64,000 bases of DNA. Origin: Pontederia crassipes. Taxonomy: Eukaryota > Streptophyta > Magnoliopsida > Commelinales > Pontederiaceae. Below, piece after piece: positions 35,494 through 49,872 of this stretch. The first letter of the stretch is position 1. Each line of letters begins with the position of its first letter. A program made the translations under genes and the position numbers. The notes under the pieces are model-generated. The model saw only the letters and a list, made by a program, of their open reading frames with translations, was not told the origin of the DNA and made no database searches. The stretch spans positions 44,212,991 through 44,276,990 of the forward strand of contig CM060195.1 in NCBI GenBank assembly GCA_030549335.1, in the 5' to 3' direction.

Positions 35494-38400
35494 TTATGAA
35501 TCAGAAGTCATGTGACTACCTGGTATAACATTCTCATGCTTGTCAACATGAGAAGCTGTGTGTGAACTGCCAATGTTTTCTGCTGTGATGTCATCAATTC
35601 TTTGAACTTCAAGATCTGTACTGGTATCATGCCTTGTTTGTGCAGAAGTAGAATACATACTTGAAAGATGGACATCTTGGTTTCCCTGTGACCTCGGTGC
35701 ATTCGAGGATGAACGACTTCTTCTAAACATTTGAACTACAAAGAGCAGGAACACTGCAGTTGTAGTAGCCCAACTAAGAAGGAAGAGTGACCACAAACCA
35801 TCGAGACTCAAGCTGTCTCTGTTGCTGCTTTCGTGCGGTCCCGGACAGTTGGAAAATACGATTGAGAACCATTTCTTCTCCAGCTGCTTTAGTGTGCCAT
35901 CTTCAACCAGCTTGAGTATTGCATCAGAAATATCTGAAGCTATTGGAGAACCTCTCTGGAACACCTGAACCATTAAATCCAGGAATAGAAATCTTAGTTA
36001 CAATTTCAATATACTTGAGCATCACTTAACCGTAGAGCAACTTGCATTGGCATCTAGATTTCCAATCTGGTCATTATCCATTTGCTTATGGCCAATATAA
36101 GTTAAAACCTTATTACCATGCTAAACATAAAGGTGAATACATTTCTTCGATGGAAAAATGATAATACTTACAAAGCCAAATCCTCCTAATGCGTGGGTCT
36201 CTCCATAAACAGTAAAGCCACTATGTTGCGAGAGAAAGACTCGCAGGTATGGTGTTTCAAGATAAGCAGCAGTGATGTTTCCACTATCAAAGGCACTAAT
36301 GCAGTTATCTGGTCTGCCAATTGCTTGAATAGATTGTTCTTTGTGGCCAAGCACATCCTGCAGATATTTAACAACAAAAGAATCTCCTTCGCACCCGACT
36401 TTTTTATGATGTACAATAGGTTCAAGCTTTTGTGTAGTCAGGATTGAGCTCAGTGTTGCTGTGTAGCTAGATGCCAGAACCAATACCAAGGAAAGCCACA
36501 CCAAGATCACTGCTTTACTGTATTGGCTGTAGACCTTCCCTGCAGAAACAAATCTTTTATCAAATATAAAATCAGTAGCACTACTTTTGGGAGTTTATTT
36601 TTTCTGAAACACTCGGGATGATTTTTGGATGCATAAGGTTCATTTATTTTCGGTCTATTTCAAATTGATTCTGGCGGTCTGGCCTATCAAGCAATTTAAA
36701 GGGGATCTTTTCATTTTGTTGGAAGAAAAAAAAGAAGAGAAATCACTAGTTTCATTGGATCAGTGCTCACCATGTGCATTGAAGATGCTAGCAAATATTA
36801 GCCATAGAGCTGCTCCAAGTTGTGTCCACCAACGGCCATGAAAGGCGGGATTCTTTTGCTTCGTTTCCAGGTACCACAAGATGATGCCAGTGTGGACTAA
36901 GATAATAAGTATCAGCATCCATACTGCCTTTGCAAATGGCTTGGTGAGCACCCAGACTTTGTGGTTTGGCTTCGTACGAACTAACATAGACAGACCTGAT
37001 CCTAGAAATGGCTCAGTAAATGTTATGTTATCTAGTCGATTGGCGAGGATGGTGATATCACCCACCACAGCGTCAAATACCTACCGAGAATGGATAGAAA
37101 TTTAGTTTCTTTACAACACACCACAAATGGATGCATGATCATGATAATTAGAGTCTGAACTTAAACACGTTTGATTTTTTTGGATCAAGTAGAAAATATT
37201 CAAGTGTATACAAAATTTTTATCAAAGAGAAGAAGCGGAACGGCAGAAATAATGTTTACCTTAAAAGCGACTTGGGAGATGAGCTCATCATAGGTGCCGT
37301 CGAAGGGAATGAACTCATGGTACTCGAGATCATACTTCAGTCGCTTCAGTGTCTCCTTGAATACATCAATGCAAAAGCCTGTCACTTTCTTGACTTTTCC
37401 TTTGTCATGGTATTCTACCTTCACAAATTGCTGAAATGATGTCCGAGCAGGAACCCCAATCTTCAACCGACCCCATCCTCCAGGAGCTCTCTTTGGACGT
37501 CCTGGGAAGTACACCGGACCAAGGACCTCCACCTCTTTCCTGCGATGTTCTCTCTCTCCCTCCACTCTCTCAAACCCATGTTCCTCTGACCATAACCCTA
37601 GGTCCATATAAGTCCTCCCCACGACATTGATGATTTTAAATGATGCAGCGGTCGGTTCAGTTATATTGGTTCCATCTTTTTTTCTGAACTTTATTGAACC
37701 AACTCCTTCGAGTCCGCATTTAACTATGTTTTCCAGTAGTTTGTTTTGCTTCATCTCTTTCTTTGATGTGGCACATGCAATCACATGTACTGTATCGTGG
37801 GCACGAAGAGCCGAGATTCCTGGATGAAAGTACTTCTCTCCTTTGTCTTCATATTCCCGTCTAAATCGCTCTTGGAACTCTTTAGAGAAGTTTCCGTTGT
37901 TTTCATCTTTTTCATCTACGTAGTTTCTGATTCCTATGAGCCCTTTCATGTAAGAAGTGATGAAGGATGCGTTGAAAGCGGAGTCGAGAAGATTGGTGAT
38001 ATCATCATTTGCTATCCAGACATGGCCTCTTGTCATCATTCCGAGCTTAGTTGCTTCCTTGAAGAGAAGAGTGGCAAGGTGTTGCGAGGACCTTATGACA
38101 ATATATACCTGTGTAAGCTGTTGGTTAAACTACTTCCAGCTTTCGATGCACATGTTCTTGTGGATTTGAGATTTTATCGATTGGTGGAAATCCTGCTTCA
38201 CTGTCGACTTCTGCTCCGACTTCTCGAAAGGCATTTGACATGAGCCCGATAGTTGTTGACATGCTTCCATAGTCATCATCTTCATATATGAGAATGACCC
38301 TCCTCCAGTTGAATGCCTTTATAAGTTCTGCAATGCAGCGAACCTGACTGGACTCTGCATGCGTCATTGTCACGAGAAATGGTCTAGAAGCTGCTGTTGG

Positions 38401-38843
38401 AGGTGGGCTAATGGCAAGAGAGAGCAATGGAATTCTCGCTGAACCGGTAATATCTGCGATAGTTGCCACCTGTGGCCATGTTCCAGCTCCAATGATGATT
38501 GCTTCCGCACCCCATTGGATGAGCTCTTCAGCTGCAGTTCCATGGCACAGTAAATCTCAGCACTAACTATTATTAACTCGGTAACATTCATAAATTACAG
38601 CTGTTTGATACCTTTCGAACTTGACTGCAGGAGATTCCTTCCATCAGAGTTTGTGATCATGAAAGATAATGCTGAGTTCGAGAAACGGAAGTGCTGCATT
38701 GCAACATCAATGGCGGCCTTTTGCTCCCTTCCTTCTCGGGTTTGGGTGTCGAGGATGACACCAATACGGGTGGCCGTGGCTACTCCGGCCAGACAGGAGC
38801 AGCACAGTACGTACAAAACAGTAACACAAACCGTATACATCAT
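35494..38843 (-). pseudogene. Glutamate receptor-like channel GLR-A, broken by one base
   Basis: Clade-II-type plant GLR channel with five exons (minus strand, first to last): 38843-38612, 38531-37260, 37080-36771, 36539-36172 and 35964-35494. All five carry GT..AG junctions. Order: signal peptide (~25 aa), extracellular ANF-receptor domain, ligand-binding half S1 ('VTGFCIDVFKET'), TM1, pore loop ('WWTQLGAALWLIFAS'), TM3 with the gate motif 'SSYTATLSS', S2 and TM4. In exon 2 a T run at 38129-38127 has one base more than GLR-B and GLR-C require. The frame meets TAA at 38127-38125, giving about 212 aa of partial ANF domain. Everything downstream remains open and well conserved in the shifted frame, and exons 3-5 are intact. 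The gene is thus a very young pseudogene, a polymorphic allele or a sequencing error in a homopolymer. The total exon length of 2,653 is one over a multiple of three. Confidence 0.9.
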
Positions 38844-38931
38844 TTTGTTTCAAAATGTAGCGTTCATTAGGGTGTGGAAGGAGTTGATATGATTCTGTAA
38901 TTTTTATGCTCATCTGCTGCTTCGTAAATTG

Positions 38932-38942
38932 CTATATATATA
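38932..38942 (-). promoter_or_regulatory. Candidate TATA box of GLR-A
   Basis: CTATATATATAG, 89-100 bp upstream of the GLR-A ATG on the minus strand; spacing resembles that of GLR-B. Confidence 0.5.
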
Positions 38943-38959
38943 GATGTCGGAGTTCACAT

Positions 38960-41900
38960 TATCTGGACAGTAGATACTCGAACAAACAAAACAGACAGGT
39001 GAAAGTACAAGGAAAGATGTTACATTGAATTGGTGACTAGTTTGGCATCTGTTTTGGGTATTATTATCGAACCATTTCCTGAAAGATTGGGACATCATAC
39101 CGTAACTTTCCGTGTTTTTTTTTCAAACTCCCAGATTCCGGGAAATATGTATACGGAGGGCTAAAGCATGGATAATTCACTCTGCTACGCAACTACAGAG
39201 TGAAGTTGGGATCAAGGTTTTACGTGCAGTTGCTTCCTTGCTATTTCTTCTTCTGATCTATCCCTTTCACCTATCTTTTAATTCATTAATATTTATTAAT
39301 TCAATTAGAAAATTATTTTATTACCCCTATTAAAATCTTAAAATGTTGCAGAAGCAATCCACCATAGTTATAATTTTTTTAATTTCACTTTACGCGTTTG
39401 TCCTTTACAAATTTATTTAAATAAATTTTAAAACTCATTGAATAAATTATAATAATTAAATGAATTATAAAATTAATCAAATAAATATTAGTTAATTATT
39501 ATGAATATATTATTATTATCATATTTTTAAATATATATTAATTATTTTATAAATTTTAATTTTATGACTGATAATATTTGTGATTTAAGTTTACAAAGTT
39601 AAAGGTACTTTATATATATAAACACAAATTTTTTGATTAGGAGTATATTTATAAAAACTGTATATTAACTCATAATTTTTTTCTTATAAATAATTAATAT
39701 GAATTATTAGATAAATTATTTATGCATATTAAATAAGGTAATACATTGCTCACAATTTAAAAAGTGACAATCTTTATGATAAGTAATTTACATTATTAAG
39801 TAATATTGAATGATATGATAGATTACTTATCCAGCGAACATTTTCATTGTCCATTTACTTTCCCTATTTTCCTCTTTCTTTTCTTTTCAAATGTCAGCTT
39901 TGACGTTGGAGGGGAGATCATGATTAGTAATTTAGCCGAACTGATCGTTATCCAATTTATTACTGTATTGTTTGATCCAATTTTGATCAATATGTAATTT
40001 ATTAACCAATCTATATTCGGCCAATTTGGTAAATTAACCAAAAAAATCAGTAAATTGCCGATATTATTACTTGATAATAAAAATATAAGTGATTATTGAG
40101 TGATCTTGTTGTTAATCATAGTATATATGCTACTTTTTATGCAGTTTGTTATAAAATAAGGTTATTTATACTAATTCTTTAATCTATTTTTCTTATATGC
40201 TAAATTTATAATTCTTTATGTCAAGTAATATTTCGTAGGAATATTAATCATGCGGTGATGACCGCTCACAAATAGACGTCTATTTATAAAGTTTTTGATA
40301 ATATTAAATCGCGCAATGCTTCGTATATATGAATTAATTTTTGCACAACATAATCATTATTCTCTATTTTGTATCCAACTATATATTGTTTTTTAATGTT
40401 TTCTTTTTGTCACGTCCAGCTTTCTCTTTCAAGTTATATGTTTGTTTTTCTAATAGTGTTTCAAACATTCCCAATGCTCCAAATAAAATTGAGTTTGTCG
40501 ATGCTTTTAGACGGATGCCATTAATTAATGAAATTATTCGGTCGACTAATCATTTTAACTCAAGACAAAGCTATTAAAGAGACAAGACAAATCTACATAG
40601 GATTTCATTATTGTCACTTTTAAAATTTTAATATAACTTTTGTCACACTATTTTATCCTCGTATTGAATCAAATTTAAAATACTAATGATAAAAAACAAA
40701 AGGTCAAATTGTCCTGAAATAAATAACTAAAAAGCAACGTCGAGTGTTCAAACCGCACAGTGCTAACATGTTGAAAGGGCGATCCATAATCGACTGATAA
40801 GAAGTTAGAAACTCGAGCTCCAAATAGAAAAAAAAAACTGTTTAATACTCCACCCCAATGTTCATAGTAAAGATGATAAAGATGACAACAAGAGGATCCC
40901 TACAGATGCTCTGTACTGCTCAAGATTCATGATTTATTTCATCAAAACTTCATGGGCATGGGAAACAGTGCGCAATTATGTTTCAGATTAACATCTTAAT
41001 ATCTTTCAGGTCACTCGCTTAAGCAAAACTGTGCTCACGTCATCGCTGATGCCAGCCGAGAAGGGTCTCATTCAGTAACTCCAAGCCAGCCACATGAAAT
41101 TACTGGGGACCTCGCAGTTTTCCCAGTCACGTGGCGTTTGTCCATTAACTTGTTCTGACTCAAGATTATGAGATAGACAGTGAAAGTGTTTCTCTCTCAT
41201 TCGAAAAGATCAATTTAACACAGCTGGCGATTAATAAAAGAAGAAAGTTCCGTAGAACGCAAATTAACCAAAAAGAAAAAAAAAAGCATATAAGAAGTTA
41301 CGAGGCAATCAGCCAGCTTTCGAAATTGAATTTCATGTTGAGAAATAGAGGAGCTTGTAGTTTAATTTTTTTTCGAATCGCATTTTTTACTATTGAGATA
41401 TAAATCGAATTCATGTTTTATTTCATCTTAATTATTTTTAAATCGTTCTGAAACAATTTGGGCAAAAATCTCGGTTTTTTTTTAAAAAAGTTTAATCTAA
41501 TGATTCTTGAACATTGTATATTGTAGTGTCATTCAATAGAAAAAAAAATGATAACAGCAGCCACAGGAGAGAGACGAAAGTAACAGATCTGAGAAGCGCC
41601 ATAAAATCGAAATAACGAGGCGGCAGGGGCGACAAGGACGTTTGATTCATCTCACCTAAAGATGCTACAAAGTGATCAGGTTTATTTTCCACCTCTATTT
41701 TTCTCCCTTTTGTACAATTTTCACGTGATTCATTCATAGCATTCTTCCATACGAAACGATAATAACTGTTTACATGGATATTCACAGACATCCGTGTGTC
41801 GTTTTAATCCCTTTGCTTTAGATATGGAAGTAATTTCCGAGTCATCAATTGCATGAATAGAAACGTCTTGTTTTAGCAATCTCGTCGTAGTCAGATTCTG

Positions 41901-43872
41901 GTCGAAGGTTCATCATGAGATTCCAAGTCGCAAGAAGCAATCGTGTCTATTTGGAGAAGTAAATATGGAGTCATTGTTTCAAACAGGTATGCTGCATTGA
42001 ATAGCCTGGACCGGTCTTGAGGTCTATTGATTCCTCATGTGGCCATTGTAGAAGCACGCGTATTGAAAATTAGGAACTTGGTGAGCGAGACAAATTTTTG
42101 TTTCCCAAATGTTCATTGGATCAGAAAAATCAGGTAGCTTCCATGAAGTTATCAGCTTCCCCTCTCAAAAATCTTATCTTTCCTTTGGATCTGCTCCATT
42201 TTCCCTTGAGTCTTACGCCTGTTCGGGAACATTGGAAAATTAAAGAAATGGTAACAAACCATAGTTTCTCTTCCTATCTCAGTAAAAATTACAAGTTAAT
42301 GTTTGGATGTCAAAAGTTGGTTTGAAAACCATGGTTTACAGTCCAAAATGGTGTAAAAGAATTACGTCACAACTCCGGATTTTTTCCTATATGCAGCTTG
42401 TGCAAGTGGGAAGAAAAAAAATGAGCGCCAAAAGAAAAAAAGTTGGGATCCAAACACTTTTGACTGAAAAATTCCTGAATAATTTTAACCTGTAGTATCA
42501 TAATTTTTGAAATGTGGGATACTTTAAAATTTTACAATTCAGAGATTAAAACACCTTTTTTTTCCAAACAGGCTGTTAGTGCTGTATTAAGCTTTCCTTC
42601 AAAAAACTTTGGCCAAAGGATTGAAATGGTGTTGCAATTTTGGCCAAACATGTTTCTTGGGTTAATCAAGTCTCTGTAGGAATGACATCTTCCACTCGTG
42701 TTTTCTTTTTGAAACAAGTTAAAACTTGTGTCATATTTGTTTTCCAGAAAATGGGTTTTGAAGGAAGATAAATTATGTAGAATATGTTTTCTGAACACGT
42801 TATATTGAAATTTATATCTTTGTCATTATGAAGATTTTACATGAATATTATCCTCTTGGAGATCAATAACAAAAACCACCAGGTCCATGTCCAGGTCAAT
42901 TGATTGTGAATCTCTTGACCAACTACAACTTATTTGTTTTATTTCCTTGACTTGATCACGACTTTGGAAATTGGTTCTTTTCCTACTGATTCATGGACAA
43001 TGCTTGCATGCATATGCTTAAGCCAAATTCTAATTGATTTGAATACTTGATTTGATAAAGGTGAAATAGGAATATCGATAAGAAAGGAAAATAACTTACA
43101 AACGAAAACAGACACATCGTTATGCCATTGGATGAGTTTATGGAACATAACTACCGAGGTGGCTGTTGGAAAGTGTGTTTTCTTTTCCATTTCCTACTTT
43201 CGTTTATAGGAAAAGAACTTTAATTATGAAATTGACACTTTCCATAGCTATCTTTGGTTGCCTTGGCTTTATATAAAGGCCACAAGCATCTGCTCAAGTG
43301 CAGCTTCTTTGGGAAGATAAATCAAACACATTCATGGCGTTGGTGGAGTCTTTCTTTCATGATTTTGCTCCTTTTTTGCTGGATAACTATTAATTTGCTA
43401 GTGAGTTATTGTGGATAAAACTCCAGAGAAATTGGAAGTTTCCATAGATAATAATCATTTAAATTGTCATAAGACGTGTAAAAGGCTGTTGTTTGTGACA
43501 ATTTATTCCCTCTGAAAGAATAAATTTTAGAAAGTTTCAATGGGAAGTCATTGTTGGAATTATTTGTCGGATGTTGCCATAGAAGGTTATCATGAAAATT
43601 CTGAGATCCCACAATTGAACTGATCACATAGTTTCAGATTCATAAATTTAATCCATAAGGCAGCATCATTGTTTTGCCAATAAAAGATTCATGTAGACAA
43701 CAAACTCAATTAGATATAATATGTACACAGTTCTTTTATTGCATGATATGAACATAGTTGGATTAGACATGGTTATTGTAGCTATAATAACCATGTTTCA
43801 GTAACTGATATGGACAATTTAGCTACATTACCTGTATCCTGGTTGGGATATAAGTTGAATTACAACTGTTAA
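38960..43872. other. Intergenic region between GLR-A and GLR-B
   Basis: AT-rich, with no supported gene. Contains a TIR element (listed separately), a CACGTGGC box at about 41134, and at 43268 a + strand TTTATATAAA box followed by a 19-codon ORF. A minus-strand open stretch at 41492-41791 has a hydrophobic C-terminal part but no recognisable family. The left end (to about 39,100) is the GLR-A promoter and the right end the likely GLR-B 3' UTR. Confidence 0.45.
42217..42573. mobile_element. MITE-like element with GCCTGTT inverted ends
   Basis: Starts GCCTGTTCGGGAACA and ends in the inverse of GCCTGTTTGGAAAAA, 357 bp apart. The interior is AT-rich and non-coding. Size and ends fit hAT-type MITEs, but no clean target duplication was seen. 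Confidence 0.45.
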
Positions 43873-45750
43873 TCATATATACTTGACAATTTGGGTGGTG
43901 TGTTCATCATGTTGAACAACATTCGAAAAAGAATCGAGGGACCACAGCTTGCAATCATCAGTTACTTCAATGCCTACTTGGATAGGGTTTATTTCTTCAG
44001 CTTCATTATAGATGGTGTCTGGGTGTTCACTGTTGCTCCTTATCTCCTTAAATCTCCACATTTTTCTAAATCTCTCTCGTAGTTGCGCACTAACAGTTTT
44101 GGTGTATGAATGATTTCGTCTGAGTAAGTGCGCAATGAATAGAAGAAACACAAATGTTGTGGCAGTGCTGCTGAAAAGGAAGATCTCCATTAGATTGCCA
44201 AGGCTTAGGCTATCCTTACTTCTATTGTTATCTGGATCTAGACAATTGGACAAGGAGAATGAGAACCATTTCCTTTCTAATTGCTCCAGTGTTCCATCTT
44301 CGATTAGCTTCAGTATAGCTTCAGAGATATCAGTAGCTATAGGAGAACCCTTCTGAAACACCTGAAAAAAAAAAATCGATACTCTTATCACATAATTACC
44401 ACTTATGATTCTCAAACTAATGTAATGTTCAAGGCCAATATTGGTTTTCATATGGTTCAATACATCTGTGTTTCCACTTTGAAGCTTTATTAATTTGTAA
44501 CTAATTCATACTTACAAAGCCCAAGCCTCCCAGTCTGTGGGTCCTTTCATGAATAGTGTAACCATCATGTTGAGAGAGAAAAACCCGTAGGTAGGGTGTT
44601 TCAAGGTATGCAGCATTGATTTTTCCACTGTCAAATCCCGTGGCATAATCATCTGCTGTTTCCATCCTCACAATAGCTTGTTCCTTGTACCCAAGCACAT
44701 CCTGCAAGTACTTAACAACAAAAGAGTTTCCATCGCAACCAATTTTGTCATGTTTCACTGCTGGTTCAATCTTTTGCATAGTTAAGTTTGAACTGAGAGT
44801 CGCCGTGTAGATAGATATCAAAATCATTACCATGAATAGCCACACAATAATCACTGCTTTACTGTAATAACTGTATACCCTCCCTGCAAGCAAACAAGTT
44901 TTGTCGCTGTAAATCTGTTGGTATTGATGACTTATTAGCTTCATTCCATTTCCCTTGATTCACTGTATTTTTGCCCATAGAAAGTAAATTTTCTGGAAGG
45001 CTTTGTAGATAGTGATAAGTAATAAATAATTACTTGGGATAATATTCTTTTTACAAAGTGATAAAAAATCTCACGAGAAAAAAGCTACAGAAAAAGATTA
45101 ATACTTAAACAACACATTGGACATCTTACTTCTTGATACAGTTTATTTTAGTGAAATATGCAATTTTTACTAAGCAAGTGCATGATTCATTTGACATTTT
45201 AAATTATTGTAGATCTTTCACTTTCTATTGGCCGATGAAAAGGCAGAAATTTTGAGCAAGGATGGATGTCCTTACCATGTGCATAGAATATACTAGAGAA
45301 AATCAACCAAAGAGTGGCTCCAATTTGTGTCCACCATGGACCATCAAATTCAGGATTTCTTTTTCTTTCTAGGCACCACAAAATGGCTCCAGTGTAGATG
45401 AAGAGGATTATGATCAACATCCACACTGCCTTTGTAAATGGTTTGGTAAGTATCCACACTTGGTGATCAGGCTTTACACGAACTAGCATGGATAAACCTG
45501 ACCCCAGAAAAGGCTCAGTAAATATCACATTTTCTAATCGGTTGGCGAGGATTGCAATGTCACCCACTACAGCATCAAATGCCTATCAAATTTTACAAGT
45601 GAGAAAAAAAAGTCCTACTTGTAAATTTAATTTTAAATAACAGAATGAAAAATAAATGAATATGCAATAATCATTTATTGCAAGAATGATCTTCACTTCA
45701 AAGTATACATGTAACAGGAAGCAAAATAAATATGGAATTCATTTCAAAGT

Positions 45751-45782
<32 letters not shown>

Positions 45783-48593
45783 CTGTAAGAATATACGAGT
45801 AGATTGAGCAAGAGTGATATTCTGGAAATCAAATTCAAGTGGACTTTGTTACATGCTAAGATTGCAAGTGGAATCATGTGATAGAACTTGATTGAAAGGA
45901 TTTGAAACTATTTCCAGGGCTGTGACATCACAAAATAATTCACATGTTTCGAGCTTGTGAGATTTGGTTTCAGTATGTTTACCAATGGTGCTTGTTAGGT
46001 TCATTAAAATTGATTCACTAACTGAGGAAAGAAGTATATCTTTCATGTACCTGGACCACAGGGCAAGGCGGCTCTTCAATTGTAAAATGCCTGATTTGAT
46101 ACTTCAGGTATGACATTAATTGTTTAAACTCAAAGTTTTTGGTTTATTATACCGAGTGCATCTTGGTAAAATATGATAATGCTTAGCTGATCATTGTTGC
46201 TTGATAAAATTAGTTATGTGGGATGCATGATGGAGATAAAGACTAATTGATAACGAGGAATTTAAAAAAAAAAGACAGGCTTGGTTTTGTCTCATAATAT
46301 TTTTGTTGTGCTATTTATACGTATTCCAATTTATTTAATATGTATTATTATTTTAATTTTTTGTATAAATGACAGGATCATTGCAGTCCTCTTTGAAAGA
46401 AGTCAGTATGTTCAACATTTGTGGTATTCTGGAATTAATGTCAAAAGTTTGAATGTTGTTCATGTGTTCCTAGTGCTGCATATGCTGTTTTCATGTATTT
46501 TGTATGATTTCATATGCTATATTGATTATGGCTCTACATCAATATAATGTAGTATGGATGATATATATTGGAACACCGAACATCACTACCTCTTTTTCTG
46601 TAAGGGGGATGTTGACTATCAGACATAGTCATACAATATTATTGATTAATAGAAAACCATGGTGTAAACTAGACAAAATAGGAGAAATTCTACTGGGTGT
46701 TATTTTCTTATCTACATTTTTGTCAGAATACGTAACAGAATAATTTTTTAAGGGAATACATAACATAATAATGCTTTTAGATTATGGAATCTAAGCTGAC
46801 TATGAAGCTTAGGAGATGTTGGCTCATTGTTTATATTCTTATAAATGTTTGATTATTGACACAAATTCAACACATGTTATCATTAATTGTCCTGATGGAT
46901 GGTCTGAGAAAATTTTCAACTGTAGAATTAGGTGCAACAGCAAAATGTATATTTGTTTCCTTTATTCAGACAAAATTACTGGTTTAGGGAAAGATTTTAC
47001 CTTAGAAGACACCTGTGAGATTAGTTCGTCATAGGTTCCATTGAAGGGGATGAACTCATGGGACCACAAATCATATTTTAATTTCTTAACGGTTTCCTTA
47101 AAGACATCAATGCAGAAACCTGTCACTCCCTTGACCTGTCCTCCCGCAGAGTACTCCACTTTCACGAACTGATCAAATGCAGAATGAGCCGGAATGTCAA
47201 TTCTTAGAGGACCCCATCCTCCTGGGGCTTTATCTGGGCCTCCAGGAAAGTACACTGGACTGAGGTTCTCCACCTCCTGCCCATGAAATCCAATTTTATT
47301 CTCTTCTTTGTAGAAACCTACATCCTCTACCCAAAAACCTAGATCTCTATAACTCCTTCCCACTACATTGATAATTCTGTAAGATGAGATGGCCCTTCCC
47401 TTTGCTATGGTGCCATCTTTCCTGAAGACTATTGCACCACTTAGCCCTTGAAACTTGCAGGAAAGAATCCCTTCCATAAATTGTTTATGCTCCCTTTGAC
47501 TCTTTTCCAAGCCTTTTGTGAGCACAAACATGGCATCATATGCTCGAAGTGCAGAAATTCCTGGTTCATGGTTTCCATCTCCTTTATTCTTATATTCTTC
47601 TTTGAACCTCTTCTGAAATTCCAATCTGAACTCTTGATATGCATCTGTTGCTTCTGGGAAGTAGGTTTTTATTCCTATAACTCCTTGCATGTAAAACGAA
47701 TTGAAAGAGGGGCTGAAGTTTGTGTCAAGGAGAGTGGTGATATCATCATTCACTATCCACACATGCCCTTCTGCCATCATTCCTAACTCCTTGGCCTCCT
47801 TGAACAGATGGATAGCCATGGTTGGCGAAGACTTCATGATGATGTATACTTGTGAAAGGTATTGCTGTATTTTCTTCAGCTTCTGATGCACAAAGGCCTT
47901 TGGGTTTGAGAGTTTATCTATTGGTGGAAACGCTGCTTTGTAATCAATACATGCTCCATTATCTTGTAAAACATTGGAAAGGAGGTTAATGGTTCCAGAC
48001 ATGCCACCATATACATCATCTTCATAGATGATGATCACCCTTCTCCAGTTGAATGATTTTATGAGGTCTGAAATGCAATGAACCTGAATGGTTTCTGAGT
48101 AAGACATGGTTATGAATAAAGGCTTTGCAGCTGATGTTGGATGTGTTCCTTTGGCTACAGACACGAGTGGAACCCTTGCTGCACTGGTTATATCTGCCAC
48201 AGTGGCCAACTCTGGCCATGTTCCAGTTCCTATTATGATTGATTCCACACCCCTTTCAGTTACATTTTCAGCTGCATTTTTACACAAATCTCATTAGGAG
48301 CATCACTGTTGTGAACTTAAAGTATGCATATTTGTATTGGTCGCCTTCTTACCATGTAAAGCTAACTGGAAGAGATTGCTGCTCTTGAACTCGCTCAGAT
48401 CCAGGAAAACTAAAGAGGATTGCAAGTGATCAGCGGCAATGCCAATGGCGATCTTATGCTCCCTTCCTTCACGAGTACCAGTGTCAATGATGGCGCCAAC
48501 ATGCATAGACTGAGCTGCCCCAGCCAATGAGAACCAGCACAAGAATATGAGAGTAAGAGAAATCATGGCGTCGTAAGCATTAATACGTTTCAA
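43873..48593 (-). CDS. Glutamate receptor-like channel GLR-B, intact
   Basis: Predicted ligand-gated, Ca2+-permeable cation channel of the plasma membrane or endomembranes. Five exons on the minus strand, all with matching phases: 48593-48353, 48271-47001, 45582-45276, 44883-44516 and 44361-43873, giving 891 aa. Translation may start at M1 or M10; a signal peptide ('MISLTLIFLCWFSLAGAAQS') begins at M10, so M10 is likely. Then come the ANF-receptor domain, S1 ('VTGFCIDVFKETVKKLKYDL'), TM1, pore loop ('WWTQIGATLWLIFSS'), TM3 with 'IYTATLSSNLT', S2 ('GDGNSFVVKYL'-like region to 'FQKGSPIATDISEAILKL') and TM4. The C-terminal tail is long and rich in charged residues. Intron 2 is 1.4 kb and contains a TA microsatellite (45753-45781). 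The coding sequence is notably AT-richer than GLR-C. Exon sizes match its neighbours, so the three arose by tandem duplication. Confidence 0.93.
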
Positions 48594-48680
48594 TTTTGCC
48601 CTCGACTAGGAAGTATATGGAACGACTCTGTGGGATCCTCCCTTGGTGGTCATAACTAGTGGGAGTCGATTATGTCAACT

Positions 48681-48687
48681 TTTTATA
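48681..48687 (-). promoter_or_regulatory. Candidate TATA box of GLR-B
   Basis: TATAAAA on the minus strand, about 90 bp upstream of the first ATG. Confidence 0.5.
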
Positions 48688-49837
48688 CTACAAATAACTG
48701 GGAACAACTTAAACCATTTTATTTTATTTTTTTTTTGTGTGCATATGTTAATTATTATACAAGTGGAAAGAAGCTGGGTTTGCTGAGATCACGAGTGTTG
48801 TCACAAGTGATGTGCAACGTTGTCTACCAATTTCACTGCGTGCAACTTCTCAGAATCGCAGGAGTAGAAGTATGTGGTCCGTGGTGGTTGCATCTTTGCG
48901 TTTGGAGTTGCAAAACTACGGTGAAGTTATCCGAATCCGACTTGGATACGATCTGTACAGATCAAGATGAAGAGATTTGAGAGCCCTGGAACAGAGATTC
49001 CAAGATGCTTACATGAGTTAAACTTCCTTCAGCAGCAAGTAAATATATGATGATTGTGACACGATTTTATAAATATCCACAACTCGATGTTTGTGCTTTC
49101 TGTGTGGTTTCGAATTTATTTCTCCTAGGGATCTCAATGCGCCCCTGATGTGGTTTAATCAAAGCTGAATCAGCTTGATAACAGGTGTTTTATCTTTACG
49201 GCTCAGAGTTCGGAATTGAGAAGGAAGTCGAAAGTCTTTGATCGCCAATTTTCTTCCTTTTCAATGCCTGACTTGTGAACCAATTCTGGGAGAATTTGAT
49301 AAAAGTATATGCAGAATAAATAGAAATTTGCTTTAGCTAGATGAGTTCATCTCGAGAACTTCATTTTTAAAAATTAAAAAAAAAATCTATGAAAAATATA
49401 AGTTGGTTCTGTTTGTATTCGACTTTAAATCGATAAAGAAATAAAGTCTCTAGAAGTTGCCAGTCTTTTTCATCTCAGGAGGTGATGCATGTGGCAGACT
49501 TCGTAGAAATACTACATGACAAAATTCGATTGTGAAGTCGGCTTTCTTCGTAAATTAAGGCTATTAGTTGGATTTGGGAAATAAATTAGTAGTTAAAGGG
49601 TTTACATGACAAGGCCTTGACTTGTCATTCTTGCTATAGAATGACGACATCCAGAAATTCTAGCAGATAATTTTACAAAAATGTCTTTATGCAATTTCAT
49701 AATCCATATTTTTGTTTCTAATATATATTTTTTTGAAAAGTAGCACAATTTTTTCCCCCAGCGGTTTATAGAAGCACAAGCAATAATAAATTCAAAGTTT
49801 AACTTATTTCATTTATGTACAACTGGGCGATTGATGG

Positions 49838-49872
<35 letters not shown>

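Noticed and set aside
41521..41528. TTGTAGTG as the end of a CACTA element
   Set aside because: No partner CACTACAA end or subterminal motif array nearby.
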